A stretch of DNA of 21,567 bases. It comes from Roseiarcus sp031367195. GTDB taxonomy: Bacteria > Pseudomonadota > Alphaproteobacteria > Rhizobiales > Beijerinckiaceae. A program made the position numbers and the translations under genes. The notes under the pieces were generated by a model. The model was given only the letters and a program-made list of their open reading frames with translations, was not told where the DNA came from and did no database searches. Where the stretch lies: positions 1-21,567 of the forward strand of contig JANLPL010000312.1 of assembly GCA_031367195.1 (NCBI GenBank), in the 5' to 3' direction. This document shows, in pieces, positions 1-6,163 of this stretch (position 1 is the first letter of the stretch; each line of letters opens with the position of its first letter).

Positions 1-1
1 G

Positions 2-202
2 ATGCCGAACCGCGGCCGCACCGGCACGGTCTCCCGTCGATTCGCCGACGGGCGGCTGGTCGACAAGGTCGCGCTTTATGCGCGCAAGATGGGCGTCAGC
101 CCCGATGTCGTGTTGCAGGCGGAATCGCTCGATCCCGACCATGTGCGCTCGCTCAGCGCGCGCGAGATGCAGCGCTGGCGTCTGGCCAGCCCGCGGCTGT
201 AA
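2..202 (+). CDS. C-terminal end of a probable periplasmic ClpP-like protein (partial)
   Basis: This is the 3' end of a gene that enters from the left edge. The frame is open from base 2 to a TAA at 200-202. The ATG at base 2 is probably internal, because the visible 66 residues have no plausible N-terminal features and no ribosome binding site can be seen. The tail has the pattern of an RxMGVsPdvv helix, then a segment on positions and thresholds, then an L-S-A-R-E-M-Q-R-W-R-L ending. From memory this resembles the C-terminus of alphaproteobacterial predicted periplasmic proteins of the COG3904 type, which have a ClpP/crotonase-like fold and no proven function. That identification is tentative. 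The gene is followed directly by a strong hairpin, so it appears to end its transcription unit here. Confidence 0.55.
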   Translation: MPNRGRTGTVSRRFADGRLVDKVALYARKMGVSPDVVLQAESLDPDHVRSLSAREMQRWRLASPRL

Positions 203-204
203 GT

Positions 205-228
205 TCGCTGTCTGGATTCAGACAGCGA
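205..228 (+). terminator. Hairpin terminator after the leftmost gene
   Basis: A perfect 10-bp inverted repeat (TCGCTGTCTG pairing with CAGACAGCGA) encloses a four-base GATT loop. It begins 2 nt after the TAA stop of the partial gene. The sequence after it, ACTTGACTTG, is only moderately T-rich, so this is an imperfect intrinsic terminator, but stem length, small loop and placement fit the role. Its right arm ends just before the putative -35 box of the tRNA gene. Confidence 0.65.
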
Positions 229-229
229 C

Positions 230-258
230 TTGACTTGAAATGCCCGGCGCCGTAATCG
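230..258 (+). promoter_or_regulatory. Putative sigma-70-type promoter of tRNA-Asp
   Basis: TTGACT at 230-235 matches five of six positions of the -35 consensus. It is followed after exactly 17 nt by TAATCG at 253-258, a weak -10 match. Transcription would start around 265, only a few bases before the mature tRNA 5' end at 272, which is normal for tRNA genes. The good -35 and ideal spacing support the call; the poor -10 keeps it provisional. Confidence 0.4.
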
Positions 259-271
259 GCGCGTGCCCTTC

Positions 272-348
<77 letters not shown>

Positions 349-687
349 TCGGCTTCCCGCCAAATTCCGCGGTTTCTGGTCGAAAAGATCGCGGCTAACT
401 CGCTGATTACGCGCGTTAACCTGCAATTTGCGGCGGGGCGCCGCGAATATTGCCGGCGGCCTCAAGTTTAACCGTTGCATGGCCCGCTGCGCTGCGATAG
501 GCGTCTGCCGCGACCTCGCGCGTCGCAGATTGCGTCCCGCGAGGGGGCAGGTCGTCTGAAGTCCAACAATCCCGGCCGGACTCTTTGCGCGGTTTCGATT
601 GAAGCGCATGTTCTTGGCCGAAGCGATTGCGGAGGAGGGCGGCGTTTTCCGGCGCGCCAGCCGGGCGGACAACGAAGCGGAGGCCCT
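349..687 (+). other. Non-coding stretch between tRNA-Asp and nuoA (probable nuo leader)
   Basis: No convincing gene was found in these 339 bases. An open frame continuous with nuoA runs back to about 475, but its translation is rich in Arg, Pro and Gly without the character of NuoA or any recognised protein. A 6-bp GC-rich hairpin (GCGGCG-GGG-CGCCGC) lies at 430-444 without a following T run. TTAAC-type motifs occur near 415-420 and 467-472. The nuo promoter must lie here or read through from upstream, but I could not identify a convincing -35/-10 pair. Confidence 0.6.
679..683 (+). promoter_or_regulatory. Shine-Dalgarno GGAGG fixing the nuoA GTG start
   Basis: GGAGG at 679-683 lies 4 nt before the GTG at 688. 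It selects this GTG over more distant upstream starts in the same open frame, and the resulting N-terminus matches the normal NuoA length. Confidence 0.6.
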
Positions 688-1053
688 GTGCCAAGTCTGA
701 TATCCGACTATCTGCCGCTGGTCGTTTTCATCCTCCTCGGCGGTCTCATCTCCGGGGCGCTGCTGGTCGCGCCGTTCCTGGTCGCCTATCGCAATCCCGA
801 TTCGGAAAAGCTGTCGGCCTACGAATGCGGCTTCAACCCGTTCGACGACGCGCGCATGAAGTTCGATGTGCGGTTCTATCTAGTGTCGTTGCTGTTCATC
901 ATCTTCGATCTCGAAGTCGCATTCCTGTTTCCCTGGGCGGCGGCGTTTCGCGAGATCGGCCACTTCGGCTTCTGGTCAATGATCGTGTTCCTGGGCGTGC
1001 TGACCGTCGGTTTCGTCTATGAATGGAAAAAGGGAGCCCTCGAATGGGATTGA
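688..1053 (+). CDS. nuoA: NADH-quinone oxidoreductase subunit A (complex I, ND3 homologue)
   Basis: NuoA is a small membrane subunit at the junction of the peripheral and membrane arms of complex I, next to the quinone cavity. The product is 121 residues with three hydrophobic segments (about 8-33, 62-82 and 96-112). The conserved loop SAYECGFNPFDDAR lies at 43-56 and contains the invariant Cys47 (the ND3 loop cysteine), followed by KFDVRFYLV and FDLEVAFLFPWA at 73-84. GTG at 688 is chosen because GGAGG lies 4 nt upstream and the N-terminus then has the family's usual length. It is the first gene of the nuo operon and its last 10 bases overlap nuoB, suggesting coupled translation. Confidence 0.95.
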   Translation: MPSLISDYLPLVVFILLGGLISGALLVAPFLVAYRNPDSEKLSAYECGFNPFDDARMKFDVRFYLVSLLFIIFDLEVAFLFPWAAAFREIGHFGFWSMIVFLGVLTVGFVYEWKKGALEWD

Positions 1054-1613
1054 GCCCGATCGTAGCGCCGGCCCCGCGCGGCCTGATCGACCCCTCGACC
1101 GGCAAGCCTTTGGGCGCGAACGATCCTTTTTTCGGGACGATCAACGATCAACTCGCCGACAAGGGCTTCTTTATCGCCGCGACCGACGATCTCATCCAAT
1201 GGGCGCGCGCCGGCTCATTGATGTGGATGACGTTCGGGCTGGCTTGCTGCGCTGTCGAAATGATCCAGCTTTCGATGCCGCGCTATGACGTCGAGCGATT
1301 CGGTTTCGCCCCGCGCGCCTCGCCTCGCCAGTCCGATGTGATGATCGTCGCGGGCACGCTGACCAACAAGATGGCGCCTGCCTTGCGTAAGGTTTATGAC
1401 CAGATGCCGGAGCCGCGCTACGTCATCTCGATGGGCTCCTGCGCCAATGGCGGCGGCTATTATCATTATTCCTACGCGGTGGTGCGCGGTTGCGACCGCA
1501 TCGTGCCGGTCGATATCTATGTTCCGGGCTGCCCGCCGACGGCGGAGGCGCTGCTCTACGGCGTGTTGATGTTGCAAAAGCGGATCCGCCGCACCGGCAC
1601 AATCGAACGGTAA
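1044..1613 (+). CDS. nuoB: NADH-quinone oxidoreductase subunit B (PSST, cluster N2)
   Basis: NuoB holds [4Fe-4S] cluster N2, the last iron-sulfur centre before quinone. The 189-residue product carries all four ligands: the tandem Cys68-Cys69 in GLACCAVEM, Cys133 in MGSCANGGG, and Cys163 in YVPGCPPTAEAL. The latter two blocks are the 20-kDa subunit signature. ATG 1044 is preferred over the in-frame ATG at 1023: a GGGAG at 1032-1036 lies at proper distance, and MGLSPIVAPAPRG is a plausible N-terminus, whereas the upstream start lies well inside nuoA. It overlaps nuoA by 10 nt and is followed after 17 nt by nuoC. The extended N-terminus of about 45 residues before the conserved core is usual for alphaproteobacteria. 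Confidence 0.97.
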   Translation: MGLSPIVAPAPRGLIDPSTGKPLGANDPFFGTINDQLADKGFFIAATDDLIQWARAGSLMWMTFGLACCAVEMIQLSMPRYDVERFGFAPRASPRQSDVMIVAGTLTNKMAPALRKVYDQMPEPRYVISMGSCANGGGYYHYSYAVVRGCDRIVPVDIYVPGCPPTAEALLYGVLMLQKRIRRTGTIER

Positions 1614-1630
1614 GGCGGGGCGAGGTTTTC

Positions 1631-2221
1631 ATGGACGCCATCCTCAAGTCTGTCGCCGAGAACGCGGTCGCGGCCCACGCCGGCGTGCAGGCGCGCTTCG
1701 CGTTCGGCGAGCTGACGCTGATCGCGCAGAAGAGCCAGTTGCTCGATCTCCTGAAGTTCCTGCGCGACGACGCAGCCTGCCAGTTCATCTGTTTCATCGA
1801 CATCACCGCGGCCGATTTCCCTGAGCGGGCGCATAGGTTCGAGGTCATCTATCACCTGTTGTCGCCCAAGCTGAACACGCGAGTGCGGATCAAGATCACG
1901 ACCGATGAGGCGACCCCGGTCGCTTCGGCGATTCCTGTGTTTCCCGCCGCCAACTGGTACGAGCGCGAGGTCTATGATCTGTTCGGCGTGCTGTTCGACG
2001 ATCACCCCGACCTGCGCCGAATTCTGACCGATTACGGCTTCGAGGGGCATCCGCTACGCAAGGACTTCCCGATGACCGGCTTCGTCGAAGTGCGTTACGA
2101 CGAAGAGGAGAAGCGGGTGCGTTACGAGCCGGTCAAGCTGACGCAGGAATTCCGCCGCTTCGATTTTCTCAGCCCGTGGGAAGGCGCGCCGTTGCCCGGC
2201 GACGAGAAGGCCACGCCATGA
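1631..2221 (+). CDS. nuoC: NADH-quinone oxidoreductase subunit C (30 kDa)
   Basis: NuoC is a peripheral-arm subunit without cofactors that packs against NuoD. The product is 196 residues. The 30-kDa signature is clear from about residue 109 to 147: NWYEREVYDLFGV, then HPDLRRILTDYGFEGH and PLRKDFPMTG. The N-terminal half (about 30-100) fits the alpha/beta domain of the family. GAGG at 1622-1625 precedes the ATG by 5 nt. The gene is separate from nuoD, as in most alphaproteobacteria and mitochondria and unlike the fused nuoCD of enterobacteria. Its TGA overlaps the nuoD ATG in an ATGA junction at 2218-2221, so the two products are probably made in step. Confidence 0.96.
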   Translation: MDAILKSVAENAVAAHAGVQARFAFGELTLIAQKSQLLDLLKFLRDDAACQFICFIDITAADFPERAHRFEVIYHLLSPKLNTRVRIKITTDEATPVASAIPVFPAANWYEREVYDLFGVLFDDHPDLRRILTDYGFEGHPLRKDFPMTGFVEVRYDEEEKRVRYEPVKLTQEFRRFDFLSPWEGAPLPGDEKATP

Positions 2222-3408
2222 CCGGACAGAACCTCCGCAATTTCTCGATCAATTTCGGCCCGCAGCATCCGGCTGCACATGGCGTGCTGCGGCTGGTGCT
2301 CGAACTTGACGGGGAGGTGGTCGAACGCGTCGATCCGCATATCGGCCTGCTGCATCGCGGCACCGAGAAACTGATGGAGGCGCGCACCTATCTGCAAAAC
2401 GTGCCCTATCTCGACCGGCTCGATTATGTCGCGCCGATGAACCAGGAGCACGCCTATGCGCTGGCGGTCGAGCGCCTGCTCGGCGTCACCGTGCCGCGCC
2501 GCGCGCAACTGATCCGCGTGCTTTTTTCCGAGATCGGCCGGCTGCTGTCGCATCTGCTCAACGTGACGACGCAGGCGATGGACGTCGGCGCGCTGACGCC
2601 TCCGCTCTGGGGCTTCGAGGAGCGCGAGAAGCTGATGGTGTTCTACGAGCGCGCCAGCGGCTCGCGCATGCACGCCGCCTATTTCCGCCCCGGCGGGGTG
2701 CATCAGGATCTGCCGCGCAAGCTGATCGACGACATCTGGGCGTTCTGCGAACCGTTCGAGAAAGTGCTGGACGATCTGGAGACGCTGCTGACCGGCAACC
2801 GCATCTTCAAGCAGCGCAACGTCGACATCGGCGTGGTGACGCTAGCGCAAGCCTTCGCCTGGGGCTTCTCCGGCGTGATGGTGCGCGGCTCCGGCGCGGC
2901 CTGGGATCTGCGCAAATCGCAGCCCTACGAGTGCTACGAGGAGATGGAGTTCGACATCCCCGTCGGCAAGAACGGCGATTGCTACGACCGCTATCTCATC
3001 CGCATGGAGGAGATGCGCCAGTCCGCCCACATCATGAAACAATGTTGCGAGAAGCTGAATTCGGCAGGCGGCGGCGGGCCGGTCGTCACCGACGACGGCA
3101 AGGTGGCCCCGCCCAAGCGCGGCGACATGAAGGCGTCGATGGAAGGGCTGATCCATCACTTCAAGCTCTATACCGAGGGCTATAAGGTGCCGGCCGGCGA
3201 GGTTTACGCTTGCGTGGAGGCGCCCAAGGGCGAGTTCGGCGTCTATCTCGTGTCCGACGGCACAAACAAACCTTATCGCGTCAAGCTGCGCGCGCCCGGT
3301 TTCGCGCATTTGCAGGCGATGGATTTCCTTTGCCGCAAGCATTTGTTGGCCGATGTCAGCGCGATCCTGGGCTCGCTCGACATCGTGTTCGGCGAGGTGG
3401 ATCGATGA
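2218..3408 (+). CDS. nuoD: NADH-quinone oxidoreductase subunit D (49 kDa)
   Basis: NuoD forms most of the quinone-binding cavity and is related to the large subunit of [NiFe] hydrogenases, without the metal site. The 396-residue product shows the expected landmarks: FGPQHPAAHGVLRL at 13-26 with His21 (equivalent to the quinone-headgroup histidine), HIGLLHRGTEKL at 41-52, and LDYVAPMNQEHAYA at 68-81 with Tyr70 as the likely quinone tyrosine. The C-terminus has the conserved RAPGFAHLQ block and ends in GEVDR, as in intact family members. The ATG at 2218 overlaps the nuoC stop. Length and motifs indicate an intact, functional gene. A 23-nt gap follows before nuoE. Confidence 0.97.
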   Translation: MTGQNLRNFSINFGPQHPAAHGVLRLVLELDGEVVERVDPHIGLLHRGTEKLMEARTYLQNVPYLDRLDYVAPMNQEHAYALAVERLLGVTVPRRAQLIRVLFSEIGRLLSHLLNVTTQAMDVGALTPPLWGFEEREKLMVFYERASGSRMHAAYFRPGGVHQDLPRKLIDDIWAFCEPFEKVLDDLETLLTGNRIFKQRNVDIGVVTLAQAFAWGFSGVMVRGSGAAWDLRKSQPYECYEEMEFDIPVGKNGDCYDRYLIRMEEMRQSAHIMKQCCEKLNSAGGGGPVVTDDGKVAPPKRGDMKASMEGLIHHFKLYTEGYKVPAGEVYACVEAPKGEFGVYLVSDGTNKPYRVKLRAPGFAHLQAMDFLCRKHLLADVSAILGSLDIVFGEVDR

Positions 3409-3431
3409 ACAGGATTGGGGGGGCTTAATCC

Positions 3432-4442
3432 ATGTCGGTTCGTCGTCTCGCCGAGCAACAGCCCGCGGGCTTCGCCTTCACGCCTGACAATCAGGCCTGG
3501 GCGAAGCGCGAGATCGCCAAATATCCCGAAGGCCGTCAGGCCTCCGCGATCATCGCGCTGCTTTGGCGGGCGCAGAAGCAGAACGATTACTGGCTGCCGC
3601 GCCCGGCTATTGAACTCGTCGCGCGTATGTTGGATATGCCCTATATCCGCGCGCTTGAGGTCGCGACTTTCTATACGATGTTCAATCTGGAGCCGGTTGG
3701 CCGGCATTACGTGCAGCTCTGCGGCACGACGCCCTGCATGTTGCGCGGCGCGGAGGATATCAAACAAGTTTGCCGCAACAGAATCGGCGCCGAGCGCCAC
3801 GTCACGACGGATGGACAATTCTCCTGGAACGAGGTGGAATGTCTCGGCGCCTGTTGCAACGCGCCGATGGTGCAGATCAACGATGACTACTATGAGGATC
3901 TGACGCCGGAGAATTTCGCCACGCTGCTCGACGATCTTGCGGCCGGGCGGCAGGTGAAAGTCGGCTCTCAGATCGGGCGCGTCTCCTCCGAGCCCGCGGG
4001 CGGCAAGCTGACGGCGCTGGCCTCGCTTTACGGCGAGGACAGCAACAGCCCGCCGCCGGCCAACGAGAACACGTCCGCCGACGCTCACGCCGCCGAGGAA
4101 GATGCGCATATCAAGGCCTTGCTCGCGAATTTGCCCAAGGACGCGACGCCGCAACAGAAGGCCGACGCCGTCGGCGTCCGCCCGCAAGGGCTCGAACAGG
4201 CGCGCGACAACAAGGCCGACGATTTGCAGCGCATCAAGGGCGTCGGCCCGGTCAACGAGCGCAATCTGCACGCGCTCGGCGTCTATCATTTCGATCAGAT
4301 CGCCGCTTGGTCGCGCGATCAGATAAGATGGGTGGGAACCTATCTCTCCTTCCCCGGCCGCATCGACCGCGAGCAATGGCTGGCGCAGGCTGAGGCGCTC
4401 GTCCACGGCGGCAAAAGCGTGAAGGACGAAGCGGATGCTTGA
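3432..4442 (+). CDS. nuoE: NADH-quinone oxidoreductase subunit E (24 kDa) with C-terminal extension
   Basis: NuoE is part of the NADH-oxidising module and binds [2Fe-2S] cluster N1a in a thioredoxin-like fold. The four ligands are visible as Cys97 and Cys102 (LCGTTPC) and Cys137 and Cys141 (VECLGAC). The core ends near residue 185. At 336 residues the protein is about twice the length of the short bacterial form (about 160). The extra part is a charged Ala/Pro-rich linker (about 186-260) and then a compact domain at about 262-322 with KGVGPVNERNLHALGVYHF, a helix-hairpin-helix-like pattern. From memory, similar extensions exist in other alphaproteobacterial NuoE proteins, but their role is unknown. 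The ATG at 3432 follows a G-run at 3416-3422. The 3' end overlaps nuoF by 8 nt. Confidence 0.95.
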   Translation: MSVRRLAEQQPAGFAFTPDNQAWAKREIAKYPEGRQASAIIALLWRAQKQNDYWLPRPAIELVARMLDMPYIRALEVATFYTMFNLEPVGRHYVQLCGTTPCMLRGAEDIKQVCRNRIGAERHVTTDGQFSWNEVECLGACCNAPMVQINDDYYEDLTPENFATLLDDLAAGRQVKVGSQIGRVSSEPAGGKLTALASLYGEDSNSPPPANENTSADAHAAEEDAHIKALLANLPKDATPQQKADAVGVRPQGLEQARDNKADDLQRIKGVGPVNERNLHALGVYHFDQIAAWSRDQIRWVGTYLSFPGRIDREQWLAQAEALVHGGKSVKDEADA

Positions 4443-5739
4443 GGACAGGGACCGCATCTTCACCAATCTCTACGGGCTCGGCGACCGTTCGCTGCGCGGC
4501 GCCCGCGCGCGCGGGGCTTGGGACAACACGAAAGCGCTGATCGACAAGGGCCGCGATTGGGTCATCAACGAGATGAAGGCGAGCGGTCTGCGCGGCCGAG
4601 GCGGCGCGGGCTTCCCCACCGGGCTGAAATGGTCGTTCATGCCCAAACAGATCGACCCCAAGCGCCCGCATTATCTCGTCATCAACGCCGACGAATCCGA
4701 GCCGGGCACGTGCAAGGATCGCGAGATCCTGCGCAACGATCCCCATACCCTGGTTGAAGGCGCGCTGCTCGCCTCTTTCGCGATGGGGGCCGAAGCCTGC
4801 TACATCTACGTGCGCGGCGAATATATTTTGGAGCGTGAACACCTCAGCCAAGCGGTCGACGAGGCCTATGAGGCCAACCTGATCGGCCGCAACAACGTCA
4901 ACGGCTGGCCGTTCGATCTCTACGTCCACCACGGCGCCGGCGCCTATATCTGCGGCGAAGAGACGGCCATGCTCGAAAGCCTCGAAGGCAAGAAGGGCAT
5001 GCCGCGGATGAAGCCGCCATTCCCCGCCAATGTCGGGCTCTATGGTTCGCCGACGACGGTCAACAATGTCGAATCGATCGCGGTCGCGCCGACCATCCTG
5101 CGTCGCGGCGCGGCGTGGTTTTCGAGTTTTGGCGCGCCCAACAACGTCGGCACCAAACTGTTCTGCGTGTCCGGCCACGTCAACACGCCGTGCAATGTCG
5201 AAGAGGCGATGTCGATTCCATTCCGCGAGTTGATTGATCGCCATTGCGGCGGCGTGCGCGGCGGCTGGGACAATCTGCTCGCCGTCATCCCCGGTGGCTC
5301 GTCGGTGCGGCTGGTGCCCGCGGCGCAGATCATTGACACGCCGATGGATTTCGATTCGCTGTCGAAGCTGCGCTCGGGGCTCGGCACGGCGGCGGTGATC
5401 GTGATGGACAAGTCGACCGACATCGTGCGGGCGATCGCGCGGCTGTCCTATTTCTACAAACACGAGAGCTGCGGCCAATGCACGCCGTGCCGCGAGGGCA
5501 CCGGCTGGATGTGGCGGGTGATGAATCGCATGGCCGAGGGCAGGGCGCAGAAACGCGAGATCGACATGCTGCTCGACGTCACCAAACAGGTCGAGGGCCA
5601 CACGATCTGCGCGCTGGGCGACGCGGCGGCCTGGCCAATCCAGGGCCTGATCGCGCATTTCCGGCCCGAGATCGAGCGCCGCATCGACCAATATGCCGCC
5701 AACCCGCACAGCGAGCCTGTGCGCGTGGCGGCGGAGTAG
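4435..5739 (+). CDS. nuoF: NADH-quinone oxidoreductase subunit F (51 kDa, NADH/FMN-binding)
   Basis: NuoF is the electron-entry subunit: it oxidises NADH on FMN and passes electrons through [4Fe-4S] cluster N3. The 434-residue product contains the glycine-rich nucleotide motif GLRGRGGAGFPTGLKW at 51-66, the flavin-binding region HHGAGAYICGEETAMLES at 165-182, and GSPTTVNNVES at 204-214. The N3 ligands are Cys346, Cys349 and Cys352 (SCGQCTPCREG) plus Cys392 (HTICALGDAAAW). The length is typical and all signature residues are present. The start ATG at 4435 overlaps the end of nuoE by 8 nt. The gene is followed after 5 nt by an unrelated small gene instead of nuoG. Confidence 0.97.
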   Translation: MLEDRDRIFTNLYGLGDRSLRGARARGAWDNTKALIDKGRDWVINEMKASGLRGRGGAGFPTGLKWSFMPKQIDPKRPHYLVINADESEPGTCKDREILRNDPHTLVEGALLASFAMGAEACYIYVRGEYILEREHLSQAVDEAYEANLIGRNNVNGWPFDLYVHHGAGAYICGEETAMLESLEGKKGMPRMKPPFPANVGLYGSPTTVNNVESIAVAPTILRRGAAWFSSFGAPNNVGTKLFCVSGHVNTPCNVEEAMSIPFRELIDRHCGGVRGGWDNLLAVIPGGSSVRLVPAAQIIDTPMDFDSLSKLRSGLGTAAVIVMDKSTDIVRAIARLSYFYKHESCGQCTPCREGTGWMWRVMNRMAEGRAQKREIDMLLDVTKQVEGHTICALGDAAAWPIQGLIAHFRPEIERRIDQYAANPHSEPVRVAAE

Positions 5740-5744
5740 GGGCG

Positions 5745-6029
5745 ATGGCGAAGGAGCCGGAAAACCTCGTGCTTTCGATCCTGCGGGAAATGCGCGTGGA
5801 CATGAAGACGGAGTTCGCGCGGTTAGACGAGACCCTGCATGATGTCCGCCGCCATGTCGCGTCGCTCGATCTGCGCGTCGAGGCGCTGGACGAAAAGTTT
5901 GAGATGATCCGCGAGGGCACGGTTTCGGCGATCGGCTACGCGGCCAACGCGAGCCGCGCTCATGTCGATCTTCACAAACAGATTGCGAATTTGACGCGTC
6001 GAGTTGAAAAACTGGAGGGCGCGAAGTGA
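5745..6029 (+). CDS. Small coiled-coil protein of unknown function inside the nuo operon
   Basis: I do not recognise a named family. The 94-residue product is highly charged, without cysteines, signal peptide or membrane segment, so it should be cytoplasmic. Residues about 8-56 form a heptad-like amphipathic helix (for example LDETLHDVRRHVASLDLRVE at 28-47). A short less-charged stretch SAIGYAAN (61-68) follows, then a second amphipathic helix ending RRVEKLEGAK. The general plan resembles short uncharacterised coiled-coil proteins of alphaproteobacteria, from memory only. ATG 5745 lies 5 nt after the nuoF stop with AGGGG just upstream. Its TGA overlaps the GTG start of the next small gene (GTGA, 6026-6029). 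The tight packing argues for real translation. It could be a complex I accessory or assembly factor, or a passenger gene; nothing seen decides this. Confidence 0.75.
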   Translation: MAKEPENLVLSILREMRVDMKTEFARLDETLHDVRRHVASLDLRVEALDEKFEMIREGTVSAIGYAANASRAHVDLHKQIANLTRRVEKLEGAK

Positions 6030-6160
6030 ATTACGAACGGAAATTGTCGCATTCGACCGCCGCCATCGGCTACTCGATTCGCCTCCACTTGCGCTTCCAG
6101 GAAAATAAGTCCCGGGTGGCGACGCTGCGTCATCGCGTCGAAAAGCTGGAACAGCCGAAA
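5919..6160 (+). repeat. Diverged tandem duplication (5919-6026 and 6053-6160)
   Basis: Two 108-nt segments, separated by 26 nt, encode matching 36-residue C-terminal halves of the two small proteins. Nucleotide similarity is still visible at both ends of the unit: GCGATCGGCTACGCG against GCCATCGGCTACTCG, and CGAGTTGAAAAACTGGAG against CGCGTCGAAAAGCTGGAA. The middle has diverged strongly. The frame relation is preserved, with each copy ending at the stop of its own gene. Confidence 0.6.
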
Positions 6161-6163
6161 TGA
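6026..6163 (+). CDS. 45-codon paralogue of the preceding small protein, coupled to nuoG
   Basis: This very short frame starts with GTG at 6026, sharing bases with the upstream stop (GTGA), and ends with TGA at 6161-6163, which overlaps the nuoG ATG (ATGA, 6160-6163). Its last 36 residues align without gaps to the last 36 residues of the preceding 94-residue protein. Thirteen positions are identical, including AIGY and RVEKLE. It lacks the long first helix, so it looks like a truncated duplicate. It may be a genuine small protein, or a remnant kept because reading through it couples translation of nuoG to the upstream genes. There is no membrane segment. Function is unknown, and a non-functional remnant cannot be excluded. 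Confidence 0.55.
   Translation: MNYERKLSHSTAAIGYSIRLHLRFQENKSRVATLRHRVEKLEQPK

Noticed and set aside
430..444. GC-rich hairpin as a terminator for tRNA-Asp
   Set aside because: The stem is only 6 bp and is followed by GAATATTG, not a T run; it is also more than 80 nt after the tRNA.
415..475. TTAAC-type motifs as CtrA binding sites before nuoA
   Set aside because: No pair with the full TTAA-N7-TTAA spacing was found; single half-sites are expected by chance.
475..687. Upstream extension of the nuoA frame by about 70 codons
   Set aside because: Composition is unlike a protein of the family, NuoA is complete from GTG 688, and GGAGG sits just before that GTG.
4252..5709. 485-codon minus-strand open frame opposite nuoF
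   Set aside because: It lies antisense to a gene with complete motifs; long antisense frames are expected in GC-rich DNA with strong third-position bias. It is rich in Arg, Ala and His and matches nothing recognised.
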